This document shows positions 42,229 through 51,775 of a stretch of 64,000 nt of DNA, piece after piece. Source of the DNA: Merdimonas faecigallinarum (GTDB taxonomy: Bacteria > Bacillota > Clostridia > Lachnospirales > Lachnospiraceae); assembly GCA_019119285.1 (NCBI GenBank), contig DWXJ01000080.1:1-64000 (forward strand), given 5' to 3'. The notes below the pieces were generated by a model. It was not told the origin of the DNA. It searched no databases and was given only the letters and a program-made list of their open reading frames with translations. The position numbers and the translations under genes are program-made. How positions within the stretch are numbered: the stretch's first letter is position 1; the number at the start of each line of letters is the position of its first letter.

Positions 42229-45120
42229 CTACCATTCCCAGTGTACGGTACTGCCTGTTTCTGTCTTTTTTACTACCAGCTTCCGGTCGATCTGTTCTTT
42301 TAGTTCGTTGACATGGGAAATGACCCCCACCAGCCTCTGCTCTCCTGCCAGATCTGCCAGCACCCGGACCGCCTGCTCTCTTGCTTCATCGTCCAGAGCG
42401 CCGAATCCTTCATCTACAAACATGGTATCAATGCTGACTGCCCCGGCCGTATTCTGCACAATATCAGACAGGCCGAGCGCCATCGCAAGAGAGGCCATAA
42501 AGGATTCCCCGCCGGACAGGGTGCGCACGTCCCGCACAGAATCGCTTGCCAGGTGATACACGTCCAGATCCAGTCCGGCCTGACCCTGGCTTCCCAGATG
42601 TTCGATGTCCCTGCACTGAAGCAGAAATTCTCCTCCCGCCATGCGGGCCAGTCTCTGATTGGCCGCCTGGATGATCTTTTTGAAATACTGGCGCTGGACA
42701 TAGGTTTCAAAATCCAGCTTCACCGATCCGCTTAGCGTACCGTTGGCTGTTTTGCTCAAACGGCTGATCTTTTCGTATCTTTTCTGCAGATCCCTGTCCT
42801 GGTCTTCATACTGGCGGATCCGGTCCAGAACTTCCTGATTCTTCCGGTTGTCGCCGTATATCTTCAGATATGCTTCCTGTACGCTCTGGTGCTCTTTCCG
42901 GGCGGCTTCGATCTTTTCTTTCAAAGCTTCCGGTTCTGCCGGTTCGGATCCTTGTTGTTCCTGGCCGGCCATTTCCCGGTACAGGCTCTCCTTTCGTTCC
43001 TTCTCCTCCTGCTGCCGTTTCACCGTCTCTTCCAGCCGGTGTTTCTGCCCCTGCAGGTTGCTGTAGTGTTCTGCCGCCTTCCGATACGCCTCTTCTGCCT
43101 GCGTACGGCCTTCTCTGGCGTTTTGAAGCCTTTCCTCCAGCTTCTGCAGCTGTGCTTTTGCCTGCGCTTCTTCCGGAACCGGAAGGCCCTGGGCCTTGGT
43201 ACGGAAAGCTGCCTGAATCTCCCGGATCGCAAGGCGGAGTTCTTCTCGTTCTTCTAAGAGAGCCGTTTCCTGTTCCTGAAGTCTGGTCTCTGTTTCCTCC
43301 AGATCTTTTCTGGATCCTGCGGCATTCAGATACTGCTTTCTCTCTTCCTGCGCCTTATGGATCTGTTCTTCCAGTTCTTTTCCTTCTCTCCCCAGTCTCT
43401 TTTCCTCTGCGGCAAGGAGCGCTTCTGTCTCTCCTGGCGACTGCCCGGCTTCCTTTGGAAGTTCTGTCTGGATCCTTCTATTATACATATCTTCCTGGAA
43501 AAGCTGTTCCATCACCTGCAGGCCGGACAGCGCCTTCTGATATGCCTCTGCCGCCTGTCCCCGGAGCTTTTCCGCCTGATCCCGGTTCTTTTTTGCCGCC
43601 TCTACCTCCTGCTGGGAAGGCGCGCTTCCCTCTTTCCTGCAGGGAGAAGGATGACTTAAGGAGCCGCAGACCGGACAGGGCAGGCCCTCTTGCAGGGTAT
43701 CTGCCAGAATTCCCGCCTGAGCGTCAAGAAATGCCTGATACAGCTGTTCATATTCTGCATGAAGCTGTAAATAGGTTTTCTTTTTTCTCTCCAGTTTCAG
43801 ACGCGCTTCTTCGCAGATGCTTTTCTGCTTCCGGATCTCTTCCCACCGGTTTTTCAGATCCTGCAATCCCTCCTTTTTTTCCTGTAAGTCTGTCTGCCGG
43901 CGGCCGAGCGCCTCCAGCACCGTCTCCCGGTCTCCAAAACGCTCCAGGATCTTTTCTGTGTCTTTTTTCCTCTGTTCCAGATCCTTTTTCTGCGCCTTCA
44001 GCTTTTCCTGAAGTGCTTCTTTTTTTATCAGAAGTTTCTCTTTTTCTTCTTTTTGCCTGTCAAGAATGTGAAGTTCCTCATACACCGGCAACGCGGCCCG
44101 GTAAACCGTCACAAGATCCGCGCAGGCGTCTTCGGTCTCCTGGTTCTTCTTTTCCGCCAGGCGAAGCGCTTCCCCGGCTTCCGTTTTCTTCCCGGAAGAA
44201 ACCGTAAGTTCCTTCTCCACTGCAGACCATTCTGCCTGGCTTTCCTCCAGGCGTTTGCCGGCTTCCATGCACTGCTCTTTCTGCCGCCAGATCTCTGTCA
44301 GCTTCCGGGTCTTTTCTTCCAGTGCTTCCAGACGCCTGGAAAGGCCCTTCTCCTCCTCTGACCCGGATGCCAGGATCTGTCCCAGCGTATCAAAAACTTC
44401 TGTGTAATCCGGAACCTCCATCTCCTTTAATTTCTGCCATTTTTCCATAGCATGGAATGTATTCTCCACCCGTTCCATCTCGGTTTTTACATAGTTCTGA
44501 TTCTCCTCCAGGCGGGCATAAACTTCCTGAGACCGCCGCTTTAATTCCTCCTGGACGCGGGCGCAGATACCGGTCTGAAAGATTCTGGAAAAAATCTTTT
44601 TCCGGTCTTTGGATTCTGCCAGTAAAAGTTTCAGAAAATCCCCCTGGGCGATCATGGCCGTCTGGGTAAACTGTTCGGCGCTTAAGCCCAGGATCTCTGT
44701 GATCTTCTGATCGGTCTCCCGCTTTTTCCCGCGGAACACCTGTCCGTCCGGCAGGGTCAGTTCCACGCCGGAAGCTTCCTTTACCATACGGATGGTCCCG
44801 TCCTTTGACCGGCGCCTGGATGCCCGCAGGTACTCTGGATTTCTCCGGACCCGGTACACCTCTCCCTGACAGGAAAAAGTATAGTCCACATAGGTGTCCG
44901 TGTCTTCTTTTGCATACTGGCTCCGCATCATCTGTCCGTCCCGGCGTCCTCCGCTGGTCCGGTCATAAAGTGCATAGGTGACTGCGTCAAAGATGGTCGT
45001 TTTTCCGGCCCCGGTATCTCCCGTCACCAGAAAAAGTCCGCCCGGCAGGTCCGAAAAATCGATCACTGCTTTCCCTGCATAGGATCCGAAAGCTGACAGT
45101 TCTAACCGCAGTGGCTTCAT
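42229..45120 (-). CDS. sbcC: exonuclease SbcC (Rad50-like ATPase)
   Basis: A 963-residue SMC-like ATPase. N-terminal Walker A is VTGDTGAGKTTIFDA. Two long coiled-coil arms flank a zinc-hook CPVCG (near residue 480). The C-terminal half has the ABC signature LSGGESFMASLAMALGLSD and Walker B MFVDEGFGALD. With SbcD it cleaves hairpins and DNA ends. It overlaps sbcD by 4 bp (ATGA), and the C-terminus abuts glf. Confidence 0.95.
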   Translation of the reverse strand: MKPLRLELSAFGSYAGKAVIDFSDLPGGLFLVTGDTGAGKTTIFDAVTYALYDRTSGGRRDGQMMRSQYAKEDTDTYVDYTFSCQGEVYRVRRNPEYLRASRRRSKDGTIRMVKEASGVELTLPDGQVFRGKKRETDQKITEILGLSAEQFTQTAMIAQGDFLKLLLAESKDRKKIFSRIFQTGICARVQEELKRRSQEVYARLEENQNYVKTEMERVENTFHAMEKWQKLKEMEVPDYTEVFDTLGQILASGSEEEKGLSRRLEALEEKTRKLTEIWRQKEQCMEAGKRLEESQAEWSAVEKELTVSSGKKTEAGEALRLAEKKNQETEDACADLVTVYRAALPVYEELHILDRQKEEKEKLLIKKEALQEKLKAQKKDLEQRKKDTEKILERFGDRETVLEALGRRQTDLQEKKEGLQDLKNRWEEIRKQKSICEEARLKLERKKKTYLQLHAEYEQLYQAFLDAQAGILADTLQEGLPCPVCGSLSHPSPCRKEGSAPSQQEVEAAKKNRDQAEKLRGQAAEAYQKALSGLQVMEQLFQEDMYNRRIQTELPKEAGQSPGETEALLAAEEKRLGREGKELEEQIHKAQEERKQYLNAAGSRKDLEETETRLQEQETALLEEREELRLAIREIQAAFRTKAQGLPVPEEAQAKAQLQKLEERLQNAREGRTQAEEAYRKAAEHYSNLQGQKHRLEETVKRQQEEKERKESLYREMAGQEQQGSEPAEPEALKEKIEAARKEHQSVQEAYLKIYGDNRKNQEVLDRIRQYEDQDRDLQKRYEKISRLSKTANGTLSGSVKLDFETYVQRQYFKKIIQAANQRLARMAGGEFLLQCRDIEHLGSQGQAGLDLDVYHLASDSVRDVRTLSGGESFMASLAMALGLSDIVQNTAGAVSIDTMFVDEGFGALDDEAREQAVRVLADLAGEQRLVGVISHVNELKEQIDRKLVVKKTETGSTVHWEW

Positions 45121-46268
45121 TGATCTTCCTCCTTTGCCTGTTCAAATATCTCATCCATGATCTTCTGCTCCTCTTCCGTCAGATCCTTCCCCTGCATTTC
45201 CCGGTAAAAATCTCCAAATACTTTCTGCGGGCTTTGGATGATAAGCTCTTCCTCCAGCCCGTCCAGCTTCCTTTTTGTGCGGCTGTTTTCGATCCGCACT
45301 TCCAGGATCCGCCGGTAGACCTGCTGGAGCTGTTCTTTTGGCTTATACAGTTCCTCTTCATCCGTCAGGGTAATGCTGATGTAAGCCTCTCTCTCTCTTT
45401 GCGAAGGATTCTGCAGAACTTCCGACAGACTGCCGGATTTTCTGCAGACATCCCGAAGCGGCGTAAGTTTTAACCGTTCCACCTGCGGGCTTGTCCCCTT
45501 TTCCCCCAGCGTCACCAGATGGAGGGCTTTTTCCTGCTCTGCCTCGCTGACCGAATATTTTAACAGGGTCCCGCAGTAGCGATACGCCTCCGCTCCTGCT
45601 TTCTGGGCGCTGTGCAGATGGCCGAAGGCGCCGTAGTCAAAGCCCCGGACAACGGAAACATCCACCTGATCCAGTCCTCCTATAGAAAAGATCTCCGAGT
45701 CACAGGTCACCGGCTCTTTGGATCCTCTGTAAAACTGGTGAGAAACTAATACATTTCTTTTATTTATAAAATCAATGCTTTCTCTACTTATAAGTTTCTC
45801 CACGGCCTCCGTATAATTTTCCGGCGGATCCTCCGGAAAAAGATGGCGGACGTAAGAAGGCTTCACAAACGGCAGCAGATAAAAATCCACTTCCCCATAC
45901 GCATCCTCAAGCGTTACCTTCTGCATCTGATCTTCTCCTGCCTCCCCGGCCAGATAGATTTCCTGATCCTTAAGAAGCGAGGCTGCATACTGGAGACGCT
46001 CCGCCGAGTCGTGGTTTCCGCTGATAATGAGGACCGGGATCCGGGGGCGGATCCTGGAAAGCCCGGTGAGAAACTCATCCCACAGTGTCACCGCTTCAGC
46101 CGAAGGCACGGTTTTATCATATATGTCGCCTGCGATCACCACGGCGTCCGGATGGATATCCTTTGCATAGCAGATCACCTGCCCCAGGATATGGGCCTGG
46201 TCTTCCCGCAGATTATAATGGTGCAGCTGCTTGCCGATATGCAGGTCTGACAAATGGAAAAATTTCAT
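45117..46268 (-). CDS. sbcD: exonuclease SbcD (Mre11-like)
   Basis: A 383-residue metallophosphoesterase nuclease. Motifs are HLSDLHIGKQLH, VIAGDIYDKTVP, LIISGNHDSAERLQ, VSHQFYRG and FGHLHSAQKAG, together binding two metals. It forms the SbcCD complex with the following gene. AAAGGA precedes the ATG, and a weak promoter (TTGATA-18-TAAGAT) is at 46302-46331. Confidence 0.95.
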   Translation of the reverse strand: MKFFHLSDLHIGKQLHHYNLREDQAHILGQVICYAKDIHPDAVVIAGDIYDKTVPSAEAVTLWDEFLTGLSRIRPRIPVLIISGNHDSAERLQYAASLLKDQEIYLAGEAGEDQMQKVTLEDAYGEVDFYLLPFVKPSYVRHLFPEDPPENYTEAVEKLISRESIDFINKRNVLVSHQFYRGSKEPVTCDSEIFSIGGLDQVDVSVVRGFDYGAFGHLHSAQKAGAEAYRYCGTLLKYSVSEAEQEKALHLVTLGEKGTSPQVERLKLTPLRDVCRKSGSLSEVLQNPSQREREAYISITLTDEEELYKPKEQLQQVYRRILEVRIENSRTKRKLDGLEEELIIQSPQKVFGDFYREMQGKDLTEEEQKIMDEIFEQAKEEDQ

Positions 46269-46301
46269 GAAAACGGTCCTTTCTACTTTACATTTGAATC
46301 T

Positions 46302-46331
46302 ATCTTACACTATAATCTTCTTAGCTATCAA
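46302..46331 (-). promoter_or_regulatory. Possible sbcDC promoter
   Basis: Minus-strand TTGATA (46326-46331), 18-nt spacer, TAAGAT (46302-46307), 34 bp before the sbcD ATG. Confidence 0.4.
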
Positions 46332-46375
46332 GAGCTATTCTTTGTAAATATCCTGATCAGGAAAGGAGATACGTC

Positions 46376-47023
46376 ATGCTGCGGGAAATCGATTTTGCCA
46401 AAGTATCCGACGGAAAATTTTATCAGCTAGGCAACATGGTGAAGGCGGACTGCCAGGGCTGCGCCGGCTGCAGCGAGTGCTGCCGGGGCATGGGGACTTC
46501 GATCGTCCTGGATCCTCTGGATGTTCACCGGATCTCTTCCGGCCTTGGAAAGTCATTTGAGGAACTTTTGTCTTCCCATCTGGAACTGCAGGTGGCAGAT
46601 GGGATCATCCTTCCCAATCTGCGCATGGCAGGCCCCGGGGAAGCCTGTACCTTTCTGAATGCAGAGGGACGTTGTTCCATCCATCCTTTCCGCCCCGGCG
46701 TCTGCAGGATCTTCCCGCTGGGCCGCTACTATGACGGAAAAAGCTTTCAGTATTTTCTGCAGGTCCATGAATGTCCAAAGCCAAACAAGACAAAGGTCAA
46801 GGTCCGCAAATGGATCGACACCCCGGACGTCAAACGGTACGACGCCTACATCTGTGACTGGCACTATTATCTGAAGGGTCTGCAGGAACAGGCCGCGGCT
46901 TCCGAAGGGCCGGAACTGGTCAAACAATTAAGCATGTCCGTTCTGACGGATTTTTATGTGCGTCCCTTCCGGACAGACCAGGATTTTTACGAACAATTTT
47001 ACGAGAGGTTGAATGCAAAATGA
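46376..47023 (+). CDS. YkgJ-family cysteine cluster protein
   Basis: A 215-residue protein with clustered cysteines: CQGCAGCSECC near residue 24, then CTFLNAEGRCSIHPFRPGVCRIFPLG (about 90-115) and a later ICDWHYY. This is the YkgJ/UPF0153 pattern, thought to bind zinc or an Fe-S cluster. Activity is not known. AAAGGAG lies before the ATG. The stop overlaps the asparaginase start by 4 bp. Confidence 0.85.
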   Translation: MLREIDFAKVSDGKFYQLGNMVKADCQGCAGCSECCRGMGTSIVLDPLDVHRISSGLGKSFEELLSSHLELQVADGIILPNLRMAGPGEACTFLNAEGRCSIHPFRPGVCRIFPLGRYYDGKSFQYFLQVHECPKPNKTKVKVRKWIDTPDVKRYDAYICDWHYYLKGLQEQAAASEGPELVKQLSMSVLTDFYVRPFRTDQDFYEQFYERLNAK

Positions 47024-48024
47024 AAAAAATACTAATGATCGCAACCGGAGGAACCATTGCCTCCAAGGAAGGCGGAGACGGGCTGACCCCCGCCATGACA
47101 GGGGAAGAACTGGCGGCGAATGTGCCCGGCATTGAAGAGAAATGCGACCTGACCGTACTCCAGTTAATGAACATTGACAGCACCAATATGCGTCCCAGGC
47201 AGTGGATCATGATCAGCGATACGATCCTGTCCTACTATGACAGTTATGACGGTTTTGTCGTTCTTCACGGGACAGATACCATGGCCTACACTGCGGCCGC
47301 CCTGTCCTATCTGATCCAGGATTCCAGAAAGCCCATCGTACTGACCGGCTCGCAAAAGCCTATGGGGGACCCCTATACCGATGCGAAACTCAATATTTAC
47401 CAGAGCATCCTCTATGCGCTGGACGACAAATCCTGCAGAGTTTCCATCGTGTTTAACGGCAAGGCCGTGATCGGCACCCGGGCAAGAAAGCAGCGCACCC
47501 GCAGCTTTGACGCATTTGAAAGCATGAACTTCCCGCCCCTTGCCATCATCCACGACGACCGGATCATCCGCCACTACACCGGCGTGATCCCTGAGCCCTC
47601 AGATCTGAAAGCCTATCATCATCTGGATGACCGTGTCTTTGTACTGAAACTGACCCCTGAGGTCAAAGCAAACATTTTCTATCTTTTAAAAGAAGATTAT
47701 GACGCCATCATTCTGGAGACCTTTGGGATCGGCGGCATCCCGGAATACGACGACTCCTTCCAGAAAGCCATCTTTGACTGGGTGGATTCAGGAAAGACTC
47801 TTGCCGTTACCACGCAGGTCCCGGAAGAAGGCTGCGACCTTCAGGTCTACCAGGTAGGCAAAAAATACAGCGACTATCCGGGCATCCTTCAGGCCGGCGA
47901 CATGACCACCGAAGCCATCGTGGCAAAGATCATGTGGGTGCTTGGCCAGACCCGCGACCGCGGCGAGATCCAGACGCTGTTTGAAAAAGTCATCAACCTG
48001 GACCGTCAGGAAGATATCCATTAA
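47020..48024 (+). CDS. ansA: L-asparaginase, type I
   Basis: A 334-residue cytoplasmic asparaginase hydrolysing asparagine to aspartate and ammonia. The two catalytic loops are TGGTIAS (Thr12) and HGTDTMAYTAAAL (Thr85, Asp86). No signal peptide, which fits type I. It is translated from the ATGA overlap with the YkgJ-type gene, and a bidirectional terminator follows. Confidence 0.95.
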   Translation: MKKILMIATGGTIASKEGGDGLTPAMTGEELAANVPGIEEKCDLTVLQLMNIDSTNMRPRQWIMISDTILSYYDSYDGFVVLHGTDTMAYTAAALSYLIQDSRKPIVLTGSQKPMGDPYTDAKLNIYQSILYALDDKSCRVSIVFNGKAVIGTRARKQRTRSFDAFESMNFPPLAIIHDDRIIRHYTGVIPEPSDLKAYHHLDDRVFVLKLTPEVKANIFYLLKEDYDAIILETFGIGGIPEYDDSFQKAIFDWVDSGKTLAVTTQVPEEGCDLQVYQVGKKYSDYPGILQAGDMTTEAIVAKIMWVLGQTRDRGEIQTLFEKVINLDRQEDIH

Positions 48025-48045
48025 ACACATTGCATACAGAAAAGC

Positions 48046-48090
48046 AAAAAGATAAGTTATTCCATGTGTTCACGAATAACTTATCTTTTT
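48046..48090. terminator. Bidirectional terminator between ansA and the Rpn-like gene
   Basis: Perfect 17-bp stem AAAAAGATAAGTTATTC / GAATAACTTATCTTTTT with an 11-nt loop. Both converging genes end next to it. Confidence 0.9.
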
Positions 48091-48101
48091 CATTTGTCTC
48101 C

Positions 48102-48980
48102 CTACAAATGGAACTCTTTCAAAAGCTGCTCCTGAAATTCCGGATCTCTGGCAGCTTTGAGGATATCCTCCGTCCTGCCCAGCTCAGATAATTTCAGATT
48201 CATTTTATTAATCGCAGCCAGTCCTTCGCGACGTCCTTCGCGGCGTCCTTCACGGCGTCCTTCACGCTGGCTTTCCTGTCTGGCCTTTTCCAGCTCATCT
48301 GCGAATAATTCTCGTAATGCCTCACACATTTCTTTCGCCTCCTCAAACTGTTCACGGTTTGCTCTTACAATAATGTCCATTACGGACTGATACAATTTAT
48401 CTTCTGTATGGGCCTGGTATTCCTCGACCAGTCTCTCGGCTTCAGCCTCTGATCCGATCTGATCCGTAAGATGACTCAGCCAGATATTCTCCCTGAGAGA
48501 TAACTGTCTGGTAACCAGAATCTGAATCGGAATGTGATCTCCAAGAACATGGTAAATACCTGCATCTTCCTGTCGGATCTGATATTGTCTCACTTCTTTT
48601 AAATACCGGATCAGTTTCCGCGGCCAGGCATGGCAGACAAATGTAATGGTAATATCCTCCATTTCGATAAAATCCGCCGGATAACTGTCTGCCTTGTAAA
48701 AACAGGCATAGGCATACACCATATAAAAATCATCGATATTCAAAGAATCTGCCGGACTTTTATACTCAATGATATTGTGTCCCCGAAAGATTCTTCCGAT
48801 GTTTTTCTGAACCTGGTAATCACCGTCTTTTTTGATGATCAGAACATCAATCTGTTTTGGCCTGGTACCGAGATGATGCTCATTCTCAAACGAAAGATGT
48901 TCCCTTTCGCCGGCCAGTTCAATCTGGATCCCTGCATAGAATGCGGGATGCCACTGCAGCAGTTCCCTGCTTTTCTTCAT
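48102..48980 (-). CDS. Rpn/PD-(D/E)XK nuclease family protein with REGR-repeat tail
   Basis: A 292-residue protein. Near residues 40-95 it has KQIDVLIIKKDGDY and later NIIEYKSP, the D...ExK core of the PD-(D/E)XK nuclease fold found in Rpn and related transposase-like proteins. The C-terminal helical part carries QREG-RREG-RREG-RREG (from four 12-bp repeats) and then an EFHL end. The ATG at 48980 has AGGAGG 8 nt upstream; a TTG at 49001 lies before that site. A good promoter sits about 200 bp upstream, leaving a long structured leader. Confidence 0.8.
   Translation of the reverse strand: MKKSRELLQWHPAFYAGIQIELAGEREHLSFENEHHLGTRPKQIDVLIIKKDGDYQVQKNIGRIFRGHNIIEYKSPADSLNIDDFYMVYAYACFYKADSYPADFIEMEDITITFVCHAWPRKLIRYLKEVRQYQIRQEDAGIYHVLGDHIPIQILVTRQLSLRENIWLSHLTDQIGSEAEAERLVEEYQAHTEDKLYQSVMDIIVRANREQFEEAKEMCEALRELFADELEKARQESQREGRREGRREGRREGLAAINKMNLKLSELGRTEDILKAARDPEFQEQLLKEFHL
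48221..48268 (-). repeat. Four tandem 12-bp coding repeats
   Basis: Plus-strand units GTCCTTCGCGAC, GTCCTTCGCGGC, GTCCTTCACGGC, GTCCTTCACGCT encode the REGR repeats of the Rpn-like protein. Confidence 0.9.
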
Positions 48981-49179
48981 ACACCAAACCTCCTTATTCA
49001 ATTGTCAGGAGATTCGCTTTTCTGAAAACTCCTGCTTAAAAATGGGATAGAAAGCACGAATTTTCCGAAAAGACAGATCTGATAGAACGATCTGCTGTAT
49101 GAATAAAAGATATGGATCGTAACAAAGAAGCACGATCCACTAATAGATAATAAATAAAAGAAAATCTATGCTTTATCTT
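48981..49179 (-). promoter_or_regulatory. Long structured leader of the Rpn-like gene
   Basis: About 190 bases between the promoter at 49180-49208 and the ATG at 48980. It holds inverted pairs CAGGAG / CTCCTG (49006 and 49044 area) and GGATCGT / ACGATCC (49112-49136 area). No coding frame or T-box motif was found. It could be a cis-regulatory RNA, but the evidence is only structural. Confidence 0.35.
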
Positions 49180-49208
49180 ATTTTAGCATATCAAAAAATG
49201 AGAATCAA
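49180..49208 (-). promoter_or_regulatory. Promoter of the Rpn-like gene
   Basis: Minus-strand TTGATT (49203-49208), 17-nt spacer, TAAAAT (49180-49185). Confidence 0.65.
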
Positions 49209-49219
49209 TCGGGTACAGG

Positions 49220-49315
49220 GTAAAATGCAATTTGGGACACCGTAAAACGCAATTTGGGACGTAGTACTTTTGCATTTTACTACGTCCCCATTCGCCTACT
49301 ACGTCCCCATTCGCC
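49220..49315. repeat. Compound repeat cluster next to the leuS stop
   Basis: GTAAAAYGCAATTTGGGAC occurs twice (49220-49238, 49242-49260). An 11-bp stem GGGACGTAGTA / TACTACGTCCC follows (49256-49266 and 49278-49288). Then TACTACGTCCCCATTCGCC is repeated exactly in tandem (49278-49296, 49297-49315) and ends at the leuS stop codon. GTAAAATGCAA is also inverted at 49270-49280. No T-run terminator is present. Confidence 0.85.
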
Positions 49316-51744
49316 TATTTCTGCACAATATTTATAATCTTCTTCGGCACATAGATCTCCTTGATAATGGTTCCGGTCAGCTTATCTGCCACGGCGGCTT
49401 TTCCGGCTGCGATGGCGTCTTCCTTGGAAATATCCGCGGAAATAGAGATGACCGCTCTGGTCTTGCCGTTGATCTGTACCGGAACTTCTACTTCGTCATC
49501 CTTCATGGCTTCTTCATCGTAGGTGGGCCATCCGGCGCGGAATACGCTGCCTTCGTGTCCTAACTGCTCCCAGATCTCTTCTGCGATGTGCGGCGCAAAT
49601 GGCGACAGCAGGACTGCCATGGTGGAGAGAGTTTCTTTATCGATCCCGCCTTCTTTCTTGGCAATCTCGATCAGGTTGTTGTTATGCTCCATGAATCCGG
49701 AGATGGCCGTATTCAGGCTGAAGCTTTCCAGACGGGTGGTGATGTCGTATACCAGTCTGTGGCGTTCTTTGATCATATCTTTGGTTGCCTTGATGTCTGC
49801 TTCTTTGCTGTCCTGTACCAGATTCCACAGACGTTTCAGGAAGCGGTTGACGCCGTCGATTCCCCGGTCGTCCCACTCTGCATCCAGTTCCGGCGGCCCT
49901 ACGAACAGCTCATACATTCTAAGGGAATCGCAGCCGTAGTCTCTGACCAGATCGTCCGGAGATACCACATTTCCTTTGGATTTACTCATCTTAATGCCGT
50001 TCTTTCCGGTGATCATTCCCTGGTTGAACAGCTTGTGGAACGGCTCGTCAAAGTCTACCACGCCGATGTCGCACAGGAATTTGGTGTAAAATCTTGCGTA
50101 CAGCAGATGAAGCACCGCATGCTCCACGCCGCCGATGTACATATCTACTGGCAGCATCTCGTCTGCTTTTTCTCTGGATACCAGTTCCTTGTCATTGTGA
50201 TTGTCCACATAGCGCAGGAAGTACCAGGAAGATCCTGCCCACTGGGGCATGGTGTTAGTCTCACGCTTGGCGTCCGCCCCGCAGACCGGACACTTGCAGT
50301 TTACCCAGTCGTCGATGGCTGCCAGCGGAGATTCTCCGGTTCCGGTAGGCTCGTAGGACTCTACCTCCGGCAGGCGAAGCGGCAGTTCTTCTTCCGGCAC
50401 CGGCACATTGCCGCAGTGCGGACAGTGAATGATCGGGATCGGCTCTCCCCAGTATCTCTGACGGGAAAATACCCAGTCGCGCAGCTTGTAGTTCACGGTT
50501 GCGCGTCCGATCCCTTTTTCCTCAATGATATGAGGACCTTCTTTTTTCAGGACAGAAGACTCCATGCCATTCCATTCGCCGGAATTGATCATGATCCCGG
50601 ACGCCTCGGTATAAGCTTCGGTCATATTTTCAATCTCTTTGCCGTCCTTTGCGATAACCTGAACGATCGGAATGCCGAACTTTGTCGCAAACTCAAAGTC
50701 ACGGTCGTCATGGGCAGGCACGCACATGATGGCTCCGGTACCATAATCAGCCAGTACATAATCAGACAGCCAGATCGGCACCTTCTTGCCGTTGATCGGA
50801 TTGATGGCATAGCTTCCGGTAAACACACCGGTCTTTTCCTTATCCTGCATCCGGTCTACGTTGGACTTCATGGATGCTTCGTAAATGTATTGTTCTACTG
50901 CTTCTTTTGTCTCGTCTGTAGCCAGCTCTTTTGCCAGTTCATGCTCCGGCGCCAGCACCATGAAGGTAGCGCCGTGAAGGGTGTCCGGTCTGGTAGTGTA
51001 GACTGTGATCTTCTCTTCTCTTCCTTCAATGGGGAAATCCACCTCAGCGCCGTAGGATTTGCCGATCCAGTCGGTCTGCATCTTCTTTACCTTCTCCGGC
51101 CAGTCCAGCTTATCCAGATCCTGGAGGAGACGCTCTGCGTATGCGGTGATCTTCAGCATCCACTGACGCAGATTCTTCTTGGTCACCTCGGCGCCGCAAC
51201 GCTCGCATTTTCCATTTACAACCTCTTCATTGGCAAGGCCGGTCTTGCAGGACGGACACCAGTTGATCGGAAACTCCTTCTCATAGGCAAGGCCTTCCTT
51301 AAACATTTTTACAAAAATCCACTGGGTCCATTTATAATAGTCCGGATCTGTGGTGTTGACCTCGCGGTCCCAGTCATAGAGAGCCGCGATCTGGTTGATC
51401 TGCTCTTTGATGTGCTTAATATTCTCAGCCGTGGAAACAGCCGGGTGCACGCCCATCTTGATGGCGTAGTTCTCTGCCGGAAGACCAAACGCATCCCATC
51501 CCATGGGGTGGATCAGATAGTAGCCCTGCTGCAGCTTATAACGGCTCCAGACATCAGAGATCACATAGCCTCTCCAGTGTCCTACATGAAGACCGTTGCC
51601 GGAAGGATACGGGAACATATCCAGGCAGTAATACTTCTCCTTTTTGTTTCCATTTTCATCCACTTTGGTGTTCACCGGGTTCTTTTCCCAGATGTCATGC
51701 CATTTTTTCTCGATTGCCTTATGGTTATAAGGTACTTTTGACAT
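49315..51744 (-). CDS. leuS: leucyl-tRNA synthetase
   Basis: An 809-residue class Ia synthetase charging tRNA-Leu. The HIGH-type motif is GNGLHVGHWRGY, and the KMSKS motif is IKMSKSKGNV. The CP1 editing domain, a zinc-like CxxC (CPSCKTGLANEEVVNGKCERCG) and the anticodon-binding C-terminal domain are present. The ATG at 51744 (MSKVPYNHKAIE) has GAGGAG upstream; the frame continues upstream through the T-box terminator but is not coding there. Expression is controlled by the T-box leader. Confidence 0.96.
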   Translation of the reverse strand: MSKVPYNHKAIEKKWHDIWEKNPVNTKVDENGNKKEKYYCLDMFPYPSGNGLHVGHWRGYVISDVWSRYKLQQGYYLIHPMGWDAFGLPAENYAIKMGVHPAVSTAENIKHIKEQINQIAALYDWDREVNTTDPDYYKWTQWIFVKMFKEGLAYEKEFPINWCPSCKTGLANEEVVNGKCERCGAEVTKKNLRQWMLKITAYAERLLQDLDKLDWPEKVKKMQTDWIGKSYGAEVDFPIEGREEKITVYTTRPDTLHGATFMVLAPEHELAKELATDETKEAVEQYIYEASMKSNVDRMQDKEKTGVFTGSYAINPINGKKVPIWLSDYVLADYGTGAIMCVPAHDDRDFEFATKFGIPIVQVIAKDGKEIENMTEAYTEASGIMINSGEWNGMESSVLKKEGPHIIEEKGIGRATVNYKLRDWVFSRQRYWGEPIPIIHCPHCGNVPVPEEELPLRLPEVESYEPTGTGESPLAAIDDWVNCKCPVCGADAKRETNTMPQWAGSSWYFLRYVDNHNDKELVSREKADEMLPVDMYIGGVEHAVLHLLYARFYTKFLCDIGVVDFDEPFHKLFNQGMITGKNGIKMSKSKGNVVSPDDLVRDYGCDSLRMYELFVGPPELDAEWDDRGIDGVNRFLKRLWNLVQDSKEADIKATKDMIKERHRLVYDITTRLESFSLNTAISGFMEHNNNLIEIAKKEGGIDKETLSTMAVLLSPFAPHIAEEIWEQLGHEGSVFRAGWPTYDEEAMKDDEVEVPVQINGKTRAVISISADISKEDAIAAGKAAVADKLTGTIIKEIYVPKKIINIVQK

Positions 51745-51775
51745 TGTTTCACTCCTCACTTTCTGATGACATATG

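Noticed and set aside
48221..48268. Four short repeats as a possible CRISPR array
   Set aside because: The 12-bp units have no spacers and code in frame for REGR in the Rpn-like protein.
49588..51741. Plus-strand 717-codon frame inside leuS
   Set aside because: It is antisense to the conserved synthetase; long open antisense frames are common in GC-rich genes.
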